From the NCBI GenBank assembly GCA_027924645.1, contig BSBN01000242.1, positions 2,790,001 through 2,854,000 on the forward strand: a stretch of 64,000 nt of DNA, read 5' to 3'. This document shows, piece by piece, positions 12,537-24,479 of the stretch (within the stretch, counting starts at the first letter, position 1; each line of letters opens with the position of its first letter). Position numbers and translations under genes: made by a program. This stretch comes from Cunninghamia lanceolata. Taxonomy: Eukaryota; Streptophyta; Pinopsida; Cupressales; Cupressaceae. The notes under the pieces were generated by a model, which saw only the letters and a list, made by a program, of their open reading frames with translations, searched no databases and was not told the DNA's origin.

Positions 12537-14640
12537 ATGATGTCATATATTTAATCCATTTTTAGGTTTTGAGTGCTCATGGATATAAGTTCCTCACATA
12601 TATGATGAATGGTGGAGCTATTCTAAGCTGACCAATGTGTCTGAAAGAATCAAATTAACTAGGATCCACTATTATTTTGTCTAAATAAGAGAAAAATGAA
12701 GGTGACCAAAGGAAGGGTTTTCTTTGATTTTTGCAGGAAGTTACCTACTAAAAATGGGCCATGCCATTACATCCAAAAGTAAGAAATCTATAACGATCAA
12801 CAATAAACAAGTCTATGTTGAACTCTATCTCGAGGCAAAAAAATTGGTTCCAATTACATTGCCCAAGATAATAACTTGTAAAGGTATAATTTTTTTATTT
12901 TTTTGAGATCTAAAGAAAAAGTGTATTTTTGAAAAAAAAAAAATTGCAACTCAATTTTAGTTTCAAAAAATATATATCAAAAAATTCAAAAAAAAAAGAA
13001 AATTGAAAAGGCCCACAACCATTTTCCATAGCTCATGGCCTATGCAAAAGGGTCGTAGTGGTTAGTGGGAAGCATAACCTTCACTACCAAGCCACAGCTT
13101 GTGGTGTGAGATGGGGCCGGCACCACCAGATCCTAGCCCCAAAAGGCTTGAGTATCCTCTTTTTTTTCTATGTTTTAAAATTACTTTCAAAACAATTCAA
13201 TAGACCTATGTGGCATTACCAATATGGTGACCCCTCGTCCATATAACCTATGTGGGATTTGTAAATTTTTGGTAACAATTATATTAAGTGGCAAATCCAC
13301 CATTTTGGCAATGATTGTTGGTATCCCACAATTTTAGTTGCTTCTCTAAAGTTTGTAGCATGAACTCTAACTTTGGCAGTGTTTCACTAAATTTAGTTGT
13401 TCTTCTAGATATAGAGGTTTTCTAATTTATTTGATAGATTTTTACCTTTGCGATATTTTTGTTAAAATTGTTAAAGTTGGCAAATTTTACTAAATTGGTG
13501 GAGATTTTGGCTATGGTTCCAAATTTGATTGAGGGTTCTCATCCCCTCTCTGATGCACATTGCACTTTATGAGGTCAACTTCAAAAGGCCATATCTTCAC
13601 CATACAAAGGTAATTTTTAGTCCAGTTTTTTTTTAATGGGCCAAAATTTTATGAATTTTGTGATGATATAATCCATTTATGCTCATGACTATTGGTATTT
13701 TCAAATATCAATTTTCTCTTAGAATTTGTTGTGCAACTACAATTTTTGAACTTCTAGGTCTCACAACTTTCACAAACAGACTCAAATTTGAGTACCATTT
13801 TAAATAAGTCGATATTTTTTCAAGAACTACATAATGGTGCTAGCTATTTGTTCTTATGTTGCCATTTGATGGTACTTTCAACTTTTTAGTCCACATTAGA
13901 CATTGTAAAATTTTAAAAAATTAGCATCCACTTTATAAACACAAGTGACAAACATTGTAACTTGCTAAGGGTGTTTAAATTGAACTATTTCGGGGTTGTT
14001 TAATACAAACATACTCAACTTATAAAGTGTCACCACCCATGTTATTACAAAATAAAGTTTCATCATGGGATGGCTTAATTCATGTGCTTGTGGTGTTTCT
14101 ATACAATAGGACATATTGTGGGATTAGTAGTGTAATCACATGACATACATTATGATTCCACCTCCATTTTGATGAAAACTCACACTGTGTTGCATCAACT
14201 ATTGTGGATCCTCTTTCTCTCCCCTACATTATACTTATGAATTAACACATCCCAATTCACATCAATTCACATCTCAAATTGAGAGTCATTCGTCTAATGT
14301 AAATGTTCTTGAATCCTGCATTTGGTTCACACTGGTTCACATCTAAAATTGAAAATCATAAATATTATGTTCAATATTCCCAAATCTTCATGGTACTTGA
14401 TCCGATCAATCGATTTTAGTTACAATTCAACATCAACATTGAGGTACACAAGCAGCTTCAAAATTCATTCATTCATCTACCTCTCCTTAGGTTAGAGTTT
14501 TTCCTATAAGTTTTCTCTCTTCTTCTAAGGTGGTGCGTTCTCTTTGTATGTTGGGCTTCTTTCAAATTGTACATGGGTACTTGATATGGCTTGTCTCGCT
14601 AAAGCACATTTCTATATTACCTCAATTGCACTTAAGGGGG

Positions 14641-15089
14641 TGTTTGTGTAATATTATATTGTACCTTATAGTAAATTTACTTAGTCAATTAATATTATTT
14701 ACTTAGGTAAATTAGGAAATAAAAGCACATATCAACTCTCATCAACTCCCTTGATTGATGAGATTATTTTTTGCCTCTATCTCATTCATCTCCTTGATTG
14801 ACAATAGTTAGATGTCACATCTCCCTCATCAAGATAAGTTCATTTGGTACCTTTGCTCCTATAGTTGAGTCAATCCTTTAATTTACTATTCTCCTCTATT
14901 ACACTTTTCACGTTAACTTGTGCATGCCTAGAGTCTATATATTGTATTTTATTCCTAGTTTTACATACTCTTGAATACAAATATTCAAATCAGGGATTAT
15001 TTTAATCTTATTTGCATTTGAATTGGTGTCATCTTGTTCTTGTAATCTTAGGGAGATTTAATATTGCATAATCTTTATTAAATCTAACA
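14641..15089 (+). repeat. 3' LTR of the 3.0-kb element
   Basis: Starts TGTTTGTG immediately after the polypurine tract CTTAAGGGGG and ends TCTAACA before the ATAAG target duplication. Confidence 0.88.
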
Positions 15090-15094
15090 ATAAG

Positions 15095-15639
15095 CTACAA
15101 AATAGTATAAGTCCCATAATGAGTAGGTTTGAACTTAGGTTGTTTCTAATATATAAATTTATGTCCATCCAAGTATAACTAAACTTTATTACCAAACTAA
15201 AAAAATGTGAAAAAATTCAAAGTCAATCATTAATCATTAAGCTCTTTGTATTTGGATTGAGTCTTCAATAACATACCAGAAAAATATTTATGGACTTTAT
15301 CTAAATGTTTGAAAAAAGAGGATTTAGATTGCTAATTTTGTTCATGAAATAAAGAAATTATGGTAGGACTACCATAATATCATAAGAACAAGGGATCAAT
15401 ACCTATAACAATCCTTAAATGAAGAATGTCATGTATAGTTAAAATCTATGTCATATTACGCAAAGATTAAGTATTCCATGGCTTATTAAATTTGTGATAT
15501 TTGTAAAGAGTGTGAACCAAATTGTGGTTGAATGTTATAATCTTGGAATCAAGTTATGGATGAAAGGATGTAGAGAACCTCAACTGACAACCCTAAAGCT
15601 TACACAAGGTTTTCTAAATATGATTTAAGAAGGTTGAGC
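15095..15639. other. Non-coding sequence, no gene recognised
   Basis: AT-rich. It may hold the decayed downstream end of the neighbouring minus-strand Gypsy integrase, but no motif is clear enough to extend that call. Confidence 0.4.
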
Positions 15640-16795
15640 TAGATAATAGTAGAAATATCCACTGAAATATCTACAATCTTGTTTATTGTAACAAATATCG
15701 CCATTTATAAAAAAATGTAGTCAAAACAAATATGCAATCATTTTCCTAAGAGTAAGTGGAAATTCACTAATAAAGTCCATGGGTATGCATTACAAAGGCA
15801 TAGAAGGAGCTAGAAGTTAGCAATACAAACCAATCTTTCTATTAGAAGGCATAGATTGGATGCATGGTGAATATCTCTTTATAAACATTCCATGTGCTTC
15901 CTTGTAGAAGGACAATAAAAATATCTTGAAAATTGTTACAATTTTTTTGTTGTCCCAAACAGGCTGCCATGTAATGGGGAAAATGTCTTCTCTAATCAAT
16001 ACAAGGTAAGCTAAAACATGTAGAACACAAATTTAATTTAATGTGTATTACAAACCATCTCTTATAATTAAGAGGAATTGATCCAACTTGTGGATCAATG
16101 AAATAAAAGCACATCTAATCTTCATATATAGTAAATCTAGAATTGAGAATATGGAAGACCTTAGAAGTAGGTGTGCTAACATATCAACAACTCTATTCTA
16201 AGCAATCCCTTTTTTAATAAGGAGATTAAAGTGATAAATATAAGACAAATTAATGTCCTTATTTCCTTGAAGGTAAATAAAAAAACTTAAGGGATTGGAT
16301 GCAACACGTCCATTACTTTAGTAGTTTACCTATGCATATAATTATTTTCCAAATGCATCATAGTTCTCTATTTTTGCATAAAATATTTTTTAATAGTGTA
16401 CAATAGGGTGATGTCCTTGTTTTAGAATATCCCGTATGGCATAATAAAAGGTGTATGTTTCCATCTCACAAGAATGATGTAGATAAAGAATGGAAGGCAC
16501 TAGAGTTTGAAAAAAGTGAATCCTTGAGTTAAAAAAATGCTTTAGTTGTTAGTGCATTCAATGGGAAAGGCTTCTTGCTAAATAGTTGATCAAGTGATCC
16601 AATAATGAGACTAATGTAAAATTATGTGTTAGATGATGTTGATCAATCATGTAAAGTCTAAAAATATCATTTACTAAAAATAACCTACGAAAAGCAACGC
16701 AATCCAAAAATGGAAAGTGAATCAATTCATTAACTAGGATATCCATAAATGTATAACATAAATACAAGTTTCCAATATAAGAAAAGTGCATCTAC
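15640..16795 (-). pseudogene. Decayed Gypsy pol fragment: RT connection, RNase H and integrase start
   Basis: On the minus strand the order of fragments matches Gypsy pol. A possible RRxF connection segment lies near 16680-16720. A stretch ILKQGHHPIVHY, like the QGGHPIAYFS segment of RNase H, lies near 16400. NRVVDMLA, corresponding to the conserved VADALSR, lies near 16190. Then comes an integrase zinc-finger tail, CIQSMPSNRKIGLY, followed by IPMDFISEFPLT (about 15775-15850), which matches the ISMDFI.GLP start of the integrase core. Stops and frameshifts are frequent. The order relative to the RT relic at 9.8-10.5 kb is wrong for a single element, so this is a second insertion. The individual matches are by eye and partial. 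Confidence 0.5.
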
Positions 16796-18615
16796 AAGCA
16801 GAAGAAGGATTAGTACAATGAAATATCCATCTTGAGTCACATAGTTCATAAGAAATCTATCTTCAACTAGCATGACCCATAGGTCTTCTACAATCCGAAG
16901 TCAAGAGAATGGTTAAGGTGCTTTTTCCACCCAACTTCTTCCTAACTCAAAGAAATCCCCGACCTTGCATGAGGAGCCTAGTAACCTAGAATAGATGGGT
17001 AGGAGTGAACTCTTGATGCAATCTTGATGACTATATGCACTCTAAACTAGAATGAAATATGTCTTGCATGTAGGATGTGGTAGAGATAAAAAAATAAATA
17101 AATACAACTAGGCTTTTATTTTCCATCTATTTCAATGGTACATCTAGCTTTGGCCAAAACAATAAAAATAAAATGGTAAAACTTGAAAAACAAGTTTACC
17201 ATCTCTATGAATCCACACTCGACATCCTGTCTTGGAAGGTAAGCTCTACCTTACACATAGAAAAATGAACTACTACTATTGTTATAACAGGCATACTAGC
17301 ATCTGCACTCAACTAAGGAAACTACTTAATCATTTACAATGAAATCAGTTTAAGAAAACTACTTAAAACATAATAATCAAGACTTACCATTTCCAACTTA
17401 CACACATAATCTAAGAAGTTTAATTAAGTTGATATCATAGATTCAATTCTAAATGTATATATATCCTTCAAAGATTAGGTACTATTTATGAACACCAAGA
17501 TCCTATAGATGGGGTAAGACAAAATATAAATTTAACATTCTATCAATCATCCAACTCAAAGTATAAATTCTTGTCAAGCTAAAAGACATGCTTTATCTAA
17601 AAGAAGATACCACAGATGCTACTAATCATTTATACCAATTTGGTTAGAATAAAGTCGATTTAAAGACTATTACGACAATTACTTGCTCATTTAATATACC
17701 CTACCAATTTTTACTAAGGAAAATACAATACAAAACCTTTTATTATTTTAAACCAAATTACATTCATTTCTAAGGTCAATAGATCTGTATTTATACACAA
17801 ATAAGGTAACTACACCTACTTTTTTCTTAATAATGATTTAAAAGAAGACTATGCAAGTAAATGACCACAAGGTAATAAATGCTTTCTAGTTTATATATGA
17901 TAAATTTCTATCACTTGGTATCCACTAATTCATCATAAATAAAGAAACCAACCTATATCAAAGCCCTTTTTATGATGAAAATTTATACAAGAAAAACTTG
18001 GGGCTTTCATTAGGTAGATTTGTACAAAGTTGAAGTTAATAAAAGAAATTGAAAAAAAAGGTGGTTGTGTGAGGATGGCTCAACATGACAATCACTGAAA
18101 GAACATCTCAGAGAGATGTCCTCACATGGAATGCAATAATAGTACATCTAAAACAATCTATCTCATTATGGTCGATATAGCAGAAAAAAGGTGATGCACT
18201 AGTTGCCAAAAGAACTATAAGTCGTTGGAATGATCTTTTTAGGTAATCATATGGAGGTTGCAACACTATAAGGATTGGAGTATAGTTCAATGAAATAATA
18301 TGAATAAATACGAAAAGGGCGACTGATTATAACGTTTAATGCAACTTTATAGCTTAAGTTTTGATACCATAATAAGAAAAGTTCGGTGCCCAAGAACACC
18401 AAAAATAGTAGGAAGAGGCGCTCATCAATCCACAAGAAACACAACGGAAAAAAAAATGGTGATAATTGAAAGATCACCCAACAATTCAATACATATATTC
18501 TACGTAAATCAGTCAAGGAAAAAGGGTCCTATTTGCATGCTGGATATTTCGCTACCCAGAAAATAGATATAATGCATCTAGCGGCTGAGAAATAAATCAT
18601 GTTCTAATAATAATT
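16796..18615. other. Non-coding sequence, no gene recognised
   Basis: AT-rich, with only short frames and no domain seen on either strand. The overlapping short frames at 18108-18566 oppose each other and share no family motif. Confidence 0.45.
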
Positions 18616-21600
18616 TTAAGCCTTATTTTGCCTTGTTCTTTTATTTCCCATCTCCTCCTTTGCAAAATATGTGCCCAAAATTCCTTTATCAAATATTTTG
18701 CCCTGCAAAAAATCTCAAAATTGCAAACACAATTTCTACAATTTTTTACCAAATATTCTACCTGCAAATAATAAAAAAATGCAAATATTTCATTTTTTTA
18801 AATTTTAGTAAAATCATTTTGTCTAATATTTATAAACAATTCACAAATTTTGTAAATTTTTGTAAATGTCAGCTTAAGAACCTTCGCTCAGAGGTCTTTG
18901 ATCATGAATTTTTTAATATTTTTTATTGGGGACCTTCATTCAAAGGTTATTGGTTAAGAATTTTTAATATATTATCATTGGCCAAAAGGACCTTCGAATG
19001 AAGGGATCTTCAAGAGAAGGTTCTTTGCGACCTTCATTCAAAGGTTCTTCAAATGAAGGCCCTTGGATGGCCTTTCCTCCTCTGCTCCTCATATTTCCCT
19101 CAAAAAATTTAGTTTCAAACCTTAGGTTGGACCAACAAATGGAATCAACATGACAAGATAATTTGTAGAATCGTAGCTCTAAGTGTAAGCTTTCCAAAAA
19201 GTATAATTTCAAATACATTTAATTTGATTATTATATTTATTTTATATTTTCTAGTGAACGTGGGTCTTTCACCAAACATCAAGGTCCTTGTTCAACACAT
19301 GCAAAAATAGTAATTTTTTTTGAAAAATATCTATGCATTAGGTATTGATGTCCTTGTTTCAACAAAAAAAATAAAAATTGATATACAGGAAAAGTTATGC
19401 TATATAGTATAAACGTCACTTTTAAAAAAATACTATTTACTATAAAAAATAAGTTATTAACTGTTACATAAAAAATATTCACAAATTATTTTTAAATTTT
19501 TTTTTTTAAATATATATTTATAATTTACACATGAAATCTCAAAAATTAATTGTTTGCATCATCTTCAAATTCTTAATGGTTTAGTTGTTGTAGGTGTCAA
19601 AAAGTGAAATTTTGGTTAAAAATGTTGATTTCAATGTCCCATTTTGGACAAAAAAGTAGGACACACTATTATGGGATCACCCCAATGTGCAAACTAAAGA
19701 ATCCCTATTCCAAACCCAAGAATACCTTAGATTGAGCTAAGAAGCTAAAATCACAACAAATGTTTAAAGAAAACTAAACATTATACCTTCTTGTTGAACG
19801 TATGTGCTCTTGGATGTGGTTGCTCATGTATTGTACAAGATCCCAAATGATATGCACCTATATTGATGTTGATTTGATGGAGGCTTGGTGAAAAACCTTT
19901 GCCATTTCACTAGCATGTGCCTGCAAATCTTAGCTCCCCTTATTTGATTGAGAATGATAGTTTATTTATAGATGTTTTGATGAAAGATAGATTATTAAGA
20001 TTTGATTGAAATGGAGGGTTGGGACTGAATAGGGTAAGCTTCTTGTCTTCTAGGGAAAGATAAGAGGATTATTGACTAGTATTTATTGTGGATAGAGGGT
20101 TAAGATGCATTAGTTTCTAGAGCAAGTTAGCTTCTAGAGCAAGCCAAGGTGAATGGTTGAGATTGGTTGTGGATGGAGGGTTAAGATTGAATGAAAGGGA
20201 AATGGGTTTTGATTTATTTATTAAATGACAAAGTGGGAATTAGCCTATGGAAAAGGATTTAGTTATTTATTTAAGTGATGAAGTGGGATTTTAGACTAAT
20301 TAATCAAATAATAAAATTATTTAATTAATTAGTGACATGGAGATGTAAGAAATTATCTTAATTAAATAATTATGATTTATTTAATTAATTTGGTGATGCG
20401 ATAATGTGAGAGATTTTCCTAACTAATTAAACAAGACTCATTTGTTGAATTAGTTAGTGGTGAGGTGATATGAGCATGTGGTTATATTTAATTAGGATGG
20501 TGTCAAAAGTGTCAAAATTGGAAAATTAGTGTGGTGATAATGTTGACATGGAGTTAGAATTGTGTTAGGATGTAATGTTAGGTGTGATATATTAGGATGT
20601 GGTGAAACTTAAGTCTCTATAGGGGGTTTCTTAGGTGAAAAATATGCAATGTTTTTCATTATTTTTGCTTGCATTTTTATAGTAGTATTTGAGCATAGAT
20701 TCGTTTCAATTTACATTGAAAATAATATAGTTTTTGTATTTCAATAATCGAATATTTCAAAACCACAACTTTGTTGAAGTATAGGACAACACTGAGAAGG
20801 GGGTGAATCAGTGTTGTATAAACTTTCAAATCTTTTTGCAACTTTTAACTTACAAGACAAAGAGAGAGAAAGGCATCAATGATTTGTTAAACACATATGC
20901 ACAAGACTGATAATGAAAGGTGTGAACAAAACCTCATGAGCAAAGCAATAATTTACACACACAGATGAAAACAACATGAATCATGACACAAGTTTTTCAC
21001 GAGTGGAAAACCCTCCTAGGGTAGAAAAACCACTCAAAAACTATGTCACTGGCTTAATCAAAAACCTCACTAGTACATTCAAGCCTCACTGGCACTTAGT
21101 GTCTCACTGAAAAATTAAAGGTCTCACTGACCTACAAGCCTCACTAGTTATTGACCAATCAGATGGAAAAGAAAATGAATTCAATTCAGGGGGTTACCCT
21201 AATTCACTGAAATACAAAAACTTCACTTATTTAATCTTCACTTGACAAGCTTTCTTTTAATAACAATCGATTCATCCTGATCAAAAAAATCAACAACTCA
21301 CCATCTCTGCAATTTGATGCAATTAACATTTTCAACATACAATCTTCTTAATTGCCATCTTTGTATTATAATTCATGCAACTTCAATCATTAGATCACAC
21401 ACTACTTACACTTTGCTTCATCTTTTAAACTCTGTCTTCCAATGAATCCTAGTTTTCATTCAGATTCAAACTCCTTAATATGCCTTCATATCTACTCCAT
21501 GTTTTATCAATTCCATATTTGCATGTAGGTATCTCTCTGCTCATTACAATGAATCTTGTCTGCAAACTCCATGCAAAGACTACAAAATATCATTCATGTT

Positions 21601-24287
21601 TGACTGCAAAAATCTTATAATCTATCACTATTTTCTTCTATATTTATATAGACTCACAGGTATATGTCTATGCTTTCAATCTATCCAGGTCTCCTTCAAA
21701 TTTCTCTCATACAGATTGAGATACAAATTTTTCTGGCCCTCTCTATCATAGATAACAATCACTGTAAAAAGCATTACCCTTTGCTCTTCAATTTGATCTT
21801 TACTTTTTCAATCTTTTCCTGCACCAACTCTTTACCCTTGATTAAACAATTTCTTCTAACCTCTTCATTCTTCAACTCTTTCATATATGTAAAAAGAATC
21901 TCTAGATCTCTTCATTATACTTCACAAACCCTTTTATTCTGATCATTCCTCTCAGATTATTGATTGTTTGAAACTTTTTCAATATCTTGTCATTTTCACA
22001 TACATGTAGAGATTTGAATCTATTGAAGCCAAATCATAAGAAATCCATCATCGAAATCATCTCATAACTGTTCATATTTCATTTTCTGGTCCTTGTGATT
22101 CATTGGTATAACAACTTTGAAAGGTAGTTAAAAAACCACCCATCAAATTTCATGATGCATAGAAAACCGTTGGTATTTAAATCAAGATTAAATAATGACC
22201 TTTGATTATTAAGTTCCTGCCACCTCATCTTTTGATAACAACCTTTGATCTTTATTTGGTTTCTCAAAGACATCAACAACATATACTTACCAGTATCCCT
22301 AGGAGGTTGGGACCAGTTAAACAATGAGCAAATAACCCTTAAAATGTGACTTAAGTTATACGCAACCGATTAAATGCACAAATAGACATAAAGTGTATGA
22401 CGTGTAATTAAGGGCTTTTATAATGTGATTTATGATCTTCTATTTAGGGTTTTGTGAGCTCACACTTGACTCGTTGTTGAACAAGAATATTTCACCTTCA
22501 CATAAACTTGCCAAGAATAACTATACAACTGATAACAAGGCATGTGACAACATTTTTTTTTAAACAAAAGTCTTCTGCACAAGTATACTCTCTGCAAGCC
22601 TTACACTATACCTCTCATGACATGAAGACTTCTTTTGCATAGAGATTCAAGCCTGTATCTGGGATTAACATAACAAAGATCATGAATGAAGACCACTCTG
22701 ATTATCCTGAATAACACAATGATAACATGAAGCAAGATCCCACTGTCCAAAATGTTCTTTCCAAGGTGATTGTGAAGATAATCTAAGGCATAAGACAATA
22801 TTGATAGCATGATAATATATGCAAAATCTGAAGCATCATACTACAAGGTGTCAACTGAGAAGTAATAATCTTAATTGTCCACACCTCACAACATACCTTT
22901 GTAAACCAAGTAAACCATGAATGAAGATCACATCTCTGCATATCTGCATAAACAAACCATTAAGGTACACTATGATGGCAAAACAACCTGATCTTTCAAC
23001 CCTTCTCAACAATGACCTGAGGCAGACCAATGCATCCTTTGCTCTAATGATGGAAACATCTAAGACACATCAAGGTGACAAGGTGAACCAATTCCAAATC
23101 CAAACATCAATGACAACATGACATCCTCTAACCTTGATACAATCAAAGCACTTCAACCTTTATGACATCAATGACAATAATATGTTACAAACTTTAGTTT
23201 TTGCAATGATTGCAAATCAATAGTGGTGACACTAGTACACAAAAAGTAAGAAATAGATGAAAGACTAGTAAGGTGAGAACTAGTCATGACACTAGAAGAA
23301 GAAACATGAGAAGTAGGTATACCCTATGCAAATAAACCAACACAAAGCAATTATTTAACACAAGTAATCAATGAGCCCTATGTTCAAGAGTTGTGACTAT
23401 ATATCTAAACCATGTGCATGGATCTAAACGTAATATGGGACCTGAACCTCATTGTTTTTGGTTTCTAAAATTTATTTTCCTTGATGTATGCTTCCTACAT
23501 CTATGAGGGAGTGGTGTCATTAGATAACATTCAGGGCTTTTTAAGCAAGGATTGTCCTACGTTGGTCAAACCCCTCTTACCAAGTCACTGGTACAAAATA
23601 ATGTTTAAAGGCAACATACAAGCATAAAATAATGCCTAAGCACGTAGCTATACCTAAATTTTTTAAAGGCTCACAAAGAGCCCACCAAGGATCAAGTCTT
23701 ATTAAATGCATAGGCTCACCCCACTAAAGTTACAAGAGAGAACTAGATTGAACTTGAGATTTAAAAAAAATCGATGTTATTGAATTTTCTTCCTCAAATA
23801 TAAAGTAAAATGGAAAACATATATGAACTACAAAATATTCTTACCATATGAAAATATAATAGAGCCTCTCTTTTCAAATTATCTTTTCACAAATTATTTT
23901 TTAAAATAAAAATTATAAAACATAATATACTTAATTAAGATAGAAAAAATTAATCAAAATTTAAATATCATATATTTTTATGAATAAAACACAAGATCTT
24001 CCCAATAAATCTCCTCAAAGTTGCATACATTTTTTTCCTTTGAATACTAATAAGACACCTTTACAATAAAGGAAATGGACACTAACATGAAAATCCTTAA
24101 ATAACATATTTCGTATACGCCCATAAAAAATGAAAAATGAGAAAGTGATTAGTTTGTTGGCCTAGAAAATCCTAAATAGGCTACAACTAAATTTTAAGAT
24201 TAAAATTTTAGAAGTAAGGAAGAACATTCTCATTTGAAGTCTAAGCAATGCTCCATGTTGGAAGAAATTTTTTTTCCAGCAGATTTC
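18616..24287. repeat. Long direct repeat, left copy (interrupted)
   Basis: Nearly collinear with 37701-40647. Homology begins at AGCCTTATTTTGCC and ends at CCAGCAGATTTCA. The left copy is longer because it holds a solo LTR (20772-23189), plus about 230 bp before it and a short stretch after it that are absent from the right copy. Differences are scattered substitutions and small indels. The pair could be the LTRs of one very large element or a segmental duplication. I found no convincing flanking target duplication, and only a weak primer-site-like match (about 24305-24318, TGGTGTTGAAGCCA) after the left copy, so the mechanism stays open. Confidence 0.85.
20772..23189 (-). mobile_element. Solo LTR of a Copia (Sirevirus-like) retrotransposon
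   Basis: A 2418-bp block with termini TGTTGAAG...TGTTACA is flanked by AACTT on both sides (20767-20771 and 23190-23194), a perfect 5-bp target duplication. Read on the minus strand it starts TGTAACATATTATTGTCATTG. Near its end it has the CTGATTCACCCCCTTCTCAG motif and the TTTTCTACC...GGGTTTTCCAC motif typical of long plant Copia LTRs. The LTR at 26935-28925 has the same landmarks but is only distantly similar. No internal region is present, so this is one LTR left by recombination between two. It sits inside the left long repeat and not the right one, so it arrived in that copy alone. Confidence 0.85.
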
Positions 24288-24479
24288 ACCTTTAGTTGTT
24301 CATCTGGTGTTGAAGCCAATACCTATTTACATATACCCCTTGGAATATCCCTCCTAAGTCTAAGATAAGTTCAAAGTGAAGAGGAGCCTACCCACTCCTA
24401 TTAGTTGGCCAAAATCACCCTAAACTTGTTGATGAACCCCTTCCTATCACCTAGAACAACCATCCCTGGCCTAGGTGAT

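Larger units (their letters stand above)
12085..15089 (+). mobile_element. Non-autonomous LTR retrotransposon, complete, with perfect 5-bp target duplication
   Basis: Direct repeats 12085-12523 and 14641-15089 (about 440-450 bp) bound a 2.1-kb interior. The sequence after the left repeat (12524-12536, TGATATCAAAGCC) is the Met-tRNA primer site TGGTATCAGAGCC with two G-to-A changes. The sequence before the right repeat (14631-14640, CTTAAGGGGG) is a polypurine tract. ATAAG lies on both sides (12080-12084 and 15090-15094), a perfect target duplication. The right LTR begins TGTTTGTG and both end TCTAACA. The interior has no gag, protease, RT or integrase motif in any frame, only short frames, so the element depended on others for mobility. 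Primer-site type fits both Copia and Gypsy superfamilies, so I do not assign one. Confidence 0.9.

Noticed and set aside
24300..24320. TGGTGTTGAAGCCA as a primer-binding site for the large repeat pair
   Set aside because: Only 10 of 14 positions fit and it lies about 17 bases from the repeat edge; too weak to call.
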